A stretch of 64,000 nucleotides of DNA, taken from positions 1 to 64,000 of the forward strand of contig JBJXFB010000087.1 in assembly GCA_046155895.1 (NCBI GenBank). Reading direction: 5' to 3'. This DNA comes from DASYPQ01 sp046155895. GTDB taxonomy: Bacteria > Planctomycetota > UBA1135 > GCA-002686595. Positions within the stretch are counted from its first letter, which is position 1, and the number at the start of each line of letters is the position of its first letter. The notes under the pieces were generated by a model. The model did not search any database, was not told where the DNA came from, and was given only the letters and a program-made list of their open reading frames with translations. The position numbers and the translations under genes were made by a program. Below, piece by piece: positions 57,491 through 64,000 of the stretch.

Positions 57491-58378
57491 TTACTTCGCG
57501 GCGGCCTTGCGCGCGGCGCGTTTCGATCGGCTCTGGGGCAGGCGGATCTTCTTGAATTCCTCGACTTGAGCGCGGATCGCGATCTCGGTCGGCAAGCGCT
57601 CCGTCGAGCTCGCGCCGTAGAACCCGTCGAGGCCCTCGACGCGTTCGATCATGAAGCGCGCGTCTTTGGGCATCGCGATGGGGCCGCCGTGGCACAGACA
57701 CAAGACGTCCGGCTTCACGCGCCGAGCCGCGTCGACGATCGCCTGCACGAGACCGACGCAGCGCTGAATCGTCTTGACGCTCTTCGCGCCGATCGTTCCG
57801 CCGCTCGTGCAGCCCATGTGAGCGACGACGATGTCAGCGCCGGCCTTTGCCATCGCCATCGCTTCGTCGGGGTTGAACGCGTAGGGCGTCGTCAGGAAAT
57901 CCATCTCGCGCGCGAGCGCGACGATCTCGACCTCCTTGTCGTAGCCCATGCCGGTTTCCTCGAGCGTCGCGCGCAGATCGCCCTCGATCAGACCGACGGT
58001 CGGGAAGTTCTGGATGCCGGCGTAGCCGAGCTCCGCGAGCTCCTTCAGAAAGAGCCGCGGCATCATGAAGGGATCGGTCGCGCAGACGCCCGCGAGGACC
58101 GGCGTACGCTCGACGACGGGCAACACCTCGAACGCCATCTCCTTGACGATCTGGTTCGCGTTGCCGTAGGGCATGAGCCCCGCGGTCGATCCGCGCCCCG
58201 CCATGCGGTAGCGGCCGGAGTTGTAGACGATCAAGAGGTCGATGCCGCCGGCTTCCTCGCTCTTGGCCGAGAGCCCCGTGCCCGCGCCGCCGCCGATGAT
58301 CGCCTCGCCGCGCGCGATGCGTTCGCGCAGGCGCGCGAGGATGGCCTTGCGGGAGTTGTCGACCGGTTTTTTCGCCAA
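57491..58378 (-). CDS. PEP-hydrolase family TIM-barrel protein
   Basis: This 295-residue protein has the fold of the phosphoenolpyruvate hydrolase-like family. IIGGGAGTGLSAKSEEAGG is near the N-terminus, followed by LLIVYNSGRYRMAGRGS, GIQNFPTVGLIEG, HMGCTSGGTIG and LCHGGPI. It may act on a C3/C4 phosphorylated or keto acid; function in bacteria is not established. Start is TTG at 58378 with GGAG 7 bp upstream; the longer frame is noise. The C-terminus is Lys/Arg-rich. It follows the PVC dehydrogenase gene by 44 bp. Confidence 0.85.
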   Translation of the reverse strand: MAKKPVDNSRKAILARLRERIARGEAIIGGGAGTGLSAKSEEAGGIDLLIVYNSGRYRMAGRGSTAGLMPYGNANQIVKEMAFEVLPVVERTPVLAGVCATDPFMMPRLFLKELAELGYAGIQNFPTVGLIEGDLRATLEETGMGYDKEVEIVALAREMDFLTTPYAFNPDEAMAMAKAGADIVVAHMGCTSGGTIGAKSVKTIQRCVGLVQAIVDAARRVKPDVLCLCHGGPIAMPKDARFMIERVEGLDGFYGASSTERLPTEIAIRAQVEEFKKIRLPQSRSKRAARKAAAK

Positions 58379-58422
58379 GCAGATGCTCCTTCTTGTCCTT
58401 GGATCGATGCCGCTTCGCCGAG

Positions 58423-61400
58423 CTATCTCTCGCGGGTCATCTCGTTCAGCCAGGATACAGAGTTCGCGAGCAGCTTTCGGAAGGCTTCGTGATCGTGCGC
58501 GGCGCCGTCGTGGCCCAGGGTGATGCAGACGATGTGTCCGCGGCCCTTCCCGCGATGCCATGCGACCGGGTACTCCGCGCCGGTCGCGAGCGATCGTCCC
58601 GTCGCGAAGACGTGGCTCGCGGTCGAAGGATCGAGCTCGACGCGGTAGAGCTCGTCCTGGATGCGGAACGGCGCGGCGATGCCGCGCGTGAGCGGGCTCG
58701 GAACGGACTCGAGCCTCACCTCGAACTCGCCGAAGTCCTCGTGGCTGCGCGATCCGCCGCCGACGAGGTCCCGGTTGTACTCGGGCCAATCGGCCCAGTT
58801 GAACCAGGTCGCGGGGTGGAGGATCAGGAGGCCGCCCCCCTTCTCGACGAATTCGACGAGGCCACGGCGCAGCTCCGGGCCGGGGAGCGGCTGGTTCGCG
58901 GAGAGGACGAGCACCCGCGTCGACGCGAGCTGCGGGAGGAGATCGGCGACGCGCGTCGAGAACTTCGCCTTGGTGATCCCCGCCTCCGCCAGCGTCGCGA
59001 GATCGCGCTCTCCGAACCACCGCTCGAAGTCGTGGCTCGAGCCGCCGCCGAAGAGGAACGCATCGAGAGGTTCGGGAGCCGTCACCTTCTGCTCGCGCGG
59101 CTTCGCGCCGGGCAGCTCGGCCGTCAGCGCGACGATCGTCGGCGCGAGCGCGTTGTCGTAGCTCTCGAGGACGATCGACTCGACCGCGACTGACTTCGAC
59201 GGCGCGAGTGCGTGGTAGCGCAACTGCCCCCAGCTGTCGTGCGCGAGGACGCCGTCCACCCCTTCCGATCCCGGCACGTCGTAGCGCCCGATCCAATCCG
59301 CGAATTCGACGCCGTTCTTGAGCACGACTTCCTCGCTCGAGCCGTCGGCGTAGCGCCAGGCCCACTTCAGCGCCTCGATCGGCTCTTTCACGTACGGATA
59401 GCCGTACGCCGCGATGCCGCCGAGGACGTGGACTTTCGCGAGCATGAACCCGACTGGCACCTCGACGCGCTGCGGCCGCGCGATCTTGCTCTCCCAGTCC
59501 GCGCCGAGACCGCCCTTGAGCACGAGCGCGTTGCACGCGGAGCTCGAGTGCGCCGGATCGAGGATCTCGAACGGCACGCCGCGGACGTCGACGATGCCGT
59601 AGCGCGCGAACTTCATCGGCTTGGGGTCGCGGCGCGCATCGTAGAGGCTGACGTGCGAGTTGCTGGTCGCGAGCGGCTCGAGATCGAGCGTGCGGAAGCC
59701 CTCGGTCCCCTGCGCGAGGAAAGCGATGAGGTCGCGTAGCCCCGCCGCGCCGAGGCTCTCGAAGCCCGCCGGCATCGGCGACTGGTGCGTGTTGCGCATC
59801 GACGCGACGTCGGCGCGCGCGATCTCCTCCTCGCCGCCGCTCCAGCGGAGAAGGAGCGAGTCGGGGCTCTCGCGCGCGAGGACGCCGCCGAGGAGACGGC
59901 CGTCGGTGGTCTCGACGACCCACTCGGAGTAGGCCGCCTCGACCGCGCGGCTCGGGTCGAGGATCACGGGCAGGAGCTGGCTCGCTCCGTGGACGCCGAT
60001 GCCGGTGAGATCGGGTCCGACGTGGCCGCCTTCGCCGCCGACCGTGTGGCAGTTCGCGCAGTTCGTGACGAAGAGCGCCTTGCCGCTCGACGCGTCGCCG
60101 GGACGATCGACTTCGGGCAGGAGCGAGGCGACCAGCTCCGCGACGCCCTTCGCCGGCGGCAGCGCCGCGTCGAGGATCTCCTTCGCCCGCGCCGCCGTCG
60201 CGGCGTCGGCGTGCGTGCGGAGTCGGTGGAGCTTCTGCGGCCCGAGCTCGCGGGCGTCGATGTTCTTGGCCGCGATGTCGTCGAGCAAGAGCGCGGCCCA
60301 CGCGGCTCGCGCGACGAGCTTCTCGAAGATGTGATCCCGAACGCGCACCGAAGCCGCCGGGTATGCTCCGCACAAGGTCCTCGCGGCGGCCAGATCCTCG
60401 GCCTGCGCGAGCATCTCGACGAGGCCGAGCTGATCATCCAGCGACGCGGAAGGCACGAGGAGCCGGCCGGACGCCTCGATCGCCTGCGCGCGATGCTCCG
60501 GGAGCGCCAGGAGCATCGCCAAGGCTCCTCGGTCGCCTTCCTCGACGGCGGCGAGGAGCTTCACGGCCAGCGCGTCGATCTCCTTCGACATCTCGCCCGT
60601 CAGCTGCCACCGTTGCCCCAACCGCAGCGCGGCCGCGGCCAAGTCGAGGTTGCCTCGAACGATCAGGAGCTCGAGGCTGCGGATGGTCTCCTTCGTCAAG
60701 AACCGGTTCCGAGGCGTTGGAGGAGGTGTGTCGATCGCGTCGAGGAGGGCCGCCACGAAGCTGGGAGCCGCGCGCTCTTCCCGGGTCAGCAGGACGACGG
60801 CGGTGCGGTCCCAGTCGCTCTCGCGGACATCCTTCCCCCGCGAGGCCCGGCGGAAGACTTCCACGGCCAGATCTCGAGCGTCGACCTGGGAATCGAGCGA
60901 GAGGACGTTCTTCAACACCTCGATCGGACGGCGCGCGAGATAGCGGAGGGCGGCATTGCGCATCCGGGGATCGGTCCACTCTCCCCAGGCGCTGACGAAC
61001 TCCCGAACCGAATCCTGCGACCTCGTCGACGGCAGATCGCCGAGGGCCACGAGGGCCTGCAGACGAACGCGCGGGCTCGGATCCCCCAGCATCGGGGGAA
61101 TCTGGTTCCCGTCGTCGAACATCCGGCTGACGCTCACGGCGTTCGCTCGAACGGCCGGATAGACGTCCGACAGCGCGCGTCTGGCAATCGTCTCGTGCCA
61201 ACCTCCGGTCCGGGCGAGCGCCCACAGAGCCGAGATGCGGGAGGCGGGAAGCCCGGAATCGAGCGCGGGTCGGACGAGTGCAGGGTCATCGATCCCCTGC
61301 TCGACGAGGATGCGCTGAGCGGTGGAGCGCACCCACGCGTTCGGATGCTGGAGCGCGGCGACTCTCGAGTCGACACCCGCTCGAGCCAGGTCCGGAGCCG

Positions 61401-63429
61401 CGAGCACGACCGCGCGCTTGTGCTGCACCCGCCAGATCCTCCCGTGCTCGTGGTCGCGGTCGGGACGGATCGCGGCGTTCGTCGGGCCGTGCGGAGGGCC
61501 GCGCGTGTCGTTGTGCACGACGGCCTGGTTGTAGAAGTCGAGGACGTAGAGCGCGCCGTCTGGGCCGACGCGCAGGTGCACGGGGCGGAACCAGAGGTCC
61601 TTGCCGGCCAGGAACTCCGCGTCGCGCGTCTTCGTGGCCTTGAAAGTGACTCCGTCGGGCTCGAGCCGGTCGTGGTGAACGATGTGGACGGTCGGCTCGC
61701 AAGTGAAGTGCGCGTTGCGCCACTCCTCGGGCCAGGCACCGCCGGTGTACAGGCAGCAGCCCGACGCGCCGGTGAAGCCGCCGACGAAGTCGATCTGCGC
61801 GTACGGCGCGTCCTCGTGCACGATCGCGGGCAGGACGCGGTCGTGGTCGGCGCAATCGGCCCAGCTCTCGACCTTCCCCGTCCGCCCCTCGGCGAACACG
61901 CGCTCGGGCACGACGACGTGCCGAACGTGCGAGCCGTTCGCCATCGTGAAGAAGAGCTCGTTCTCGTCGGAGAAGTCGAGTCCCCACGTGTTCGATCCGT
62001 AGGCCGACACGACCTCGATCGCGCTGCCGTCGGGTTGGAAACGGAAGATCCCGTTGCCGATATGCCCGAAGTCCTTGGTCTGCCCATCCGAGGTTGGCCG
62101 TGACTCGTTTGTCTGCCCAATCAAGTTGTCGCGCGACCCACTTGTCTGCCCATTCAAGATGTGGCGCGACTCGTTCCCGCTGTACCCCTGCGTCCCGTAG
62201 ATCCAGCCGTCGAGCCCCCACCGCAAGTTGCTGATCACCGCGTGCGTGTCGCCGATGCCGAAACCGGTGAACACGACTTCGCGCTTGTCCGCGACGTCAT
62301 CGCCGTCGGTGTCGCGCAGGAACAGGATGTCCGGCGCCTGCGCCACGATCGCGCCGTCGCGGTGCAAGACCAGGCTCGTCACGAGATCGAGGCCGTCCGC
62401 GAACACCTTCTTCGCGTCCATGCGGCCGTCGCCGTCCACGTCCTCCAGGATCGAGATGCGGTCGTGCGCGGGGATGCCGGAGAAGCGCTCCTTCTCGGGA
62501 TATCCCGGCGTCTCCGCGATCCACATCCGCCCGCGCGCGTCCCACTCGATCGAGATCGGCTTCGAGATCAGCGGCTCGGACGCGACGAGCGAGGCCTCGA
62601 AGTCGGGATGGAGCTCGAACGACTCCTTCGCGCGCTCCGGCGCGATCGGACCGCCGGGCGGATACGCGAGAACTGCGAGCTCCTCGGGCGCGACCAGCAG
62701 ATCGGCGTCGCGCTTGCCGGCCCACGCGATGCCGCGCAGCACGAGCGCGCGCCACGCGGGGTGCGAGAAGGACGACCACTCGTGGCCTTGGATCGAGACG
62801 AAGACGCGGCCGGCACCCTTCTCGAGCGTCCAGGCTTGCGGCGAAGGATCGAAGACCGAATGAAAGCCGCGGACGAGGACGCGCGCGGCCGGATCGAGAT
62901 GGAGATCGGTGTAGATCTCGTCCTGGAACCGGAAGTTGGCGATGCCGCGCGTGATCGGATGATCGCGGTCGGTGACGTAGAGGTCGACGAGGCCCTCGTG
63001 CCACTTGGAGTGCCCGTGCTCCCAAGCGCCGCCGGCCACGGTCTTGAACCACTGCGGATCGTCGCCGCAGACGCCGTCGTGGAGGACGACGAGGCCGCCG
63101 CCGCGCGCGAGGAAGGCGTCGAAGAGCGCGCGCTCGTCGCCGTGGATCGAGGCCCCTTCGGCCGCGAAGATGACGAGGACGTCGGTGCGCGCGAGCTCGT
63201 CCGCGGTCGGGAAGCGCGTCGCGCCGTCGACGGAGGCTCCGCGCGAGGCGAGGAGAGGCTTCCACTCCGCAACGAACCGCTCGTGCTCGTGCTGATTCGG
63301 CCCGTGGGTCTTCGGACCGCCGCGGAGGAACACGCGCAGGGGCTCGCTCGGTGCGTGAACGAAGACCGGCGCAGGCTTGCCCGGCGCGGAGGCGAGAACG
63401 GAAGCGAGCGCGAAGAGAGCGAGAAGCAT
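58423..63429 (-). CDS. PVC-type membrane-bound dehydrogenase mosaic: ThuA, propeller, HEAT, cytochrome c, second ThuA-like domain
   Basis: This is a 1668-residue secreted protein. A signal peptide (1-20) is followed by a ThuA-like domain (about 27-240) and a PVC-type soluble-glucose-dehydrogenase-like propeller (about 255-650, WIAETPGYPEKERF and DVDGDGRMDAKKV). HEAT helices cover about 690-1050. A single heme c motif, CANCH, lies near residue 1126 with an axial Met downstream (SPMPAGFESLG). A beta domain follows (about 1240-1440), then a second ThuA-like domain (about 1445-1660). It probably oxidises sugars and passes electrons to heme c outside the cytoplasm (inferred). An 11-residue repeat lies at about 418-451. 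It heads an operon with the PEP-hydrolase-like, cupin and lipoprotein genes. Confidence 0.85.
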   Translation of the reverse strand: MLLALFALASVLASAPGKPAPVFVHAPSEPLRVFLRGGPKTHGPNQHEHERFVAEWKPLLASRGASVDGATRFPTADELARTDVLVIFAAEGASIHGDERALFDAFLARGGGLVVLHDGVCGDDPQWFKTVAGGAWEHGHSKWHEGLVDLYVTDRDHPITRGIANFRFQDEIYTDLHLDPAARVLVRGFHSVFDPSPQAWTLEKGAGRVFVSIQGHEWSSFSHPAWRALVLRGIAWAGKRDADLLVAPEELAVLAYPPGGPIAPERAKESFELHPDFEASLVASEPLISKPISIEWDARGRMWIAETPGYPEKERFSGIPAHDRISILEDVDGDGRMDAKKVFADGLDLVTSLVLHRDGAIVAQAPDILFLRDTDGDDVADKREVVFTGFGIGDTHAVISNLRWGLDGWIYGTQGYSGNESRHILNGQTSGSRDNLIGQTNESRPTSDGQTKDFGHIGNGIFRFQPDGSAIEVVSAYGSNTWGLDFSDENELFFTMANGSHVRHVVVPERVFAEGRTGKVESWADCADHDRVLPAIVHEDAPYAQIDFVGGFTGASGCCLYTGGAWPEEWRNAHFTCEPTVHIVHHDRLEPDGVTFKATKTRDAEFLAGKDLWFRPVHLRVGPDGALYVLDFYNQAVVHNDTRGPPHGPTNAAIRPDRDHEHGRIWRVQHKRAVVLAAPDLARAGVDSRVAALQHPNAWVRSTAQRILVEQGIDDPALVRPALDSGLPASRISALWALARTGGWHETIARRALSDVYPAVRANAVSVSRMFDDGNQIPPMLGDPSPRVRLQALVALGDLPSTRSQDSVREFVSAWGEWTDPRMRNAALRYLARRPIEVLKNVLSLDSQVDARDLAVEVFRRASRGKDVRESDWDRTAVVLLTREERAAPSFVAALLDAIDTPPPTPRNRFLTKETIRSLELLIVRGNLDLAAAALRLGQRWQLTGEMSKEIDALAVKLLAAVEEGDRGALAMLLALPEHRAQAIEASGRLLVPSASLDDQLGLVEMLAQAEDLAAARTLCGAYPAASVRVRDHIFEKLVARAAWAALLLDDIAAKNIDARELGPQKLHRLRTHADAATAARAKEILDAALPPAKGVAELVASLLPEVDRPGDASSGKALFVTNCANCHTVGGEGGHVGPDLTGIGVHGASQLLPVILDPSRAVEAAYSEWVVETTDGRLLGGVLARESPDSLLLRWSGGEEEIARADVASMRNTHQSPMPAGFESLGAAGLRDLIAFLAQGTEGFRTLDLEPLATSNSHVSLYDARRDPKPMKFARYGIVDVRGVPFEILDPAHSSSACNALVLKGGLGADWESKIARPQRVEVPVGFMLAKVHVLGGIAAYGYPYVKEPIEALKWAWRYADGSSEEVVLKNGVEFADWIGRYDVPGSEGVDGVLAHDSWGQLRYHALAPSKSVAVESIVLESYDNALAPTIVALTAELPGAKPREQKVTAPEPLDAFLFGGGSSHDFERWFGERDLATLAEAGITKAKFSTRVADLLPQLASTRVLVLSANQPLPGPELRRGLVEFVEKGGGLLILHPATWFNWADWPEYNRDLVGGGSRSHEDFGEFEVRLESVPSPLTRGIAAPFRIQDELYRVELDPSTASHVFATGRSLATGAEYPVAWHRGKGRGHIVCITLGHDGAAHDHEAFRKLLANSVSWLNEMTRER
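62076..62174 (-). repeat. Three in-frame 33-bp tandem repeats inside the PVC dehydrogenase gene
   Basis: Units 62076-62108, 62109-62141 and 62142-62174 are each 33 bp and share GGTCTGCCCA or TTGTCTGCCCA at the start and GCGCGAC or CGTGAC near the end. Units 2 and 3 match at 27 of 33 positions. Each encodes 11 residues with the core G-Q-T (SRHILNGQTSG, SRDNLIGQTNE, SRPTSDGQTKD). They form an insertion in a propeller loop and may vary in number between strains. Confidence 0.8.
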
Positions 63430-63536
63430 GTGGGCGGCTGCAGCTCGATCGGAGGGCGCGTCGGAGCGCGGATCGAGAGACTATCCGAGAAGCCCGGGAG
63501 TTGGAGGATCGCCCCCGCTTCGTTACTTTCGCCCTC

Positions 63537-64000
63537 ATGCCCGCCCTCGAAGGCATGCTCACCCCCGACGAGCTCCGCACGCTCGTCTCCGCCGGTCAGA
63601 TCGAGACCGTCCTCGTCGTCTTCACCGATCCCTACGGCCGCTTCCTCGGCAAGCGCTTCGACGCGAACTTCTTCCTCGACGACGCGCTCGCGCACGGCGC
63701 ACACGTCTGCGACTACCTCCTGACCGTCGACATGGAGATGGCGCCCGTCCCCGGGTACAGCTTCGCGAACTGGGAGAAGGGCTACGGCGACGTCCACCTC
63801 ATCCCCGATCTGGCCACCCTCCGCATCGCGAGCTGGCTCGAGAAGTCCGCGATGGTCCTCTGCGACGTCGCCGACGCGAAGACGAACAAGCCCGTCGCGG
63901 TCGCGCCGCGTTCGATCTTGCGCGCGCAGGTCGACCGCGCCGCGAAGGCCGGCTACACCGCGATGGCGAGCTCCGAGCTCGAGTACTACCTCTTCCGCGA
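63537..64000 (+). CDS. Glutamine synthetase family protein (5' part)
   Basis: The first 154 codons of a GlnA-like enzyme are present; the gene continues beyond the window. The N-terminal beta-grasp domain contains VVFTDPYGRFLGKRFDANFF and CDYLLTVDMEM. The catalytic domain starts near residue 125 with AGYTAMASSELEYYLF, whose Glu residues belong to the metal-binding site. This group includes glutamine synthetase-like ligases that act on amines other than ammonia. The ATG at 63537 begins the family's typical N-terminus. It is divergent from the PVC dehydrogenase gene, with 107 bp between. Confidence 0.9.
   Translation, partial: MPALEGMLTPDELRTLVSAGQIETVLVVFTDPYGRFLGKRFDANFFLDDALAHGAHVCDYLLTVDMEMAPVPGYSFANWEKGYGDVHLIPDLATLRIASWLEKSAMVLCDVADAKTNKPVAVAPRSILRAQVDRAAKAGYTAMASSELEYYLFR

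Overview
This window is a 64 kb piece of a GC-rich, gene-dense bacterial chromosome. It most likely comes from an uncultured Planctomycetota, which is an inference from gene content. The pointers are: a PVC-type membrane-bound dehydrogenase/ThuA/cytochrome c mosaic protein; two secreted proteins sharing a Cys-containing C-terminal domain; an ECF sigma factor with a long membrane-anchored extension; a split b6-type cytochrome bc complex with an octaheme cytochrome c; and frequent GTG/TTG starts. There is no transposase, integrase, rRNA or CRISPR array. No gene-free stretch exceeds about 230 bp.

Layout. 1-5.3 kb: a MacAB/LolCDE-like exporter operon (adaptor, ATPase, two permeases) and a PolB-like 3'-5' exonuclease. 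5.5-10.9 kb: an i-type lysozyme, a secreted protein with the shared C-terminal domain, a matrixin-type metalloprotease with IPT domains, its translationally coupled partner, and a small orphan. 11-19.2 kb: a respiratory operon running Rieske, cytochrome b, subunit IV, octaheme cytochrome c and cupredoxin, preceded by a HEAT protein. 19.3-24.4 kb: a patatin/beta-barrel protein that has lost both catalytic residues, an AI-2E family permease and an orphan secreted protein. 24.4-27.5 kb: a molybdate operon (HTH-Mop regulator, modA, modB, modC). 27.5-37.9 kb: housekeeping genes (PPi-type phosphofructokinase, tRNA-Leu, aminotransferase, HD hydrolase, DsbD-N plus thioredoxin pair, acyltransferase, TANGO2-like). 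38-39.9 kb: an FG-GAP surface protein. 39.9-48.2 kb: a minus-strand run encoding thiolase, 3-hydroxyacyl-CoA dehydrogenase, cyclophilin, enoyl-CoA hydratase, thiolase, an aconitase-superfamily hydro-lyase and an isopropylmalate dehydrogenase-like enzyme. 48.4-52.8 kb: a plus-strand run ending in a thioredoxin/NHL protein. 53-63.4 kb: an esterase-like protein, the sigma factor, small genes, and an operon headed by the PVC dehydrogenase. 63.5 kb to the end: the start of a glutamine synthetase family gene.

The most notable observation is at 51319-52809. The thioredoxin/NHL (NHLRC2-like) gene has an in-frame TGA exactly where the family has the first Cys of its CxxC centre, giving C-U-V-N-C, and a stem-loop begins at the TGA. 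This is best read as a selenoprotein. Other highlights are a 144-bp near-perfect hairpin between two convergent stop codons (52811-52954) whose right arm also forms the left edge of the window; a second element with inverted ends (55859-56029); the dead patatin; a Cys in cytochrome b at the heme c_i position; and an in-frame 33-bp tandem repeat in the PVC dehydrogenase.
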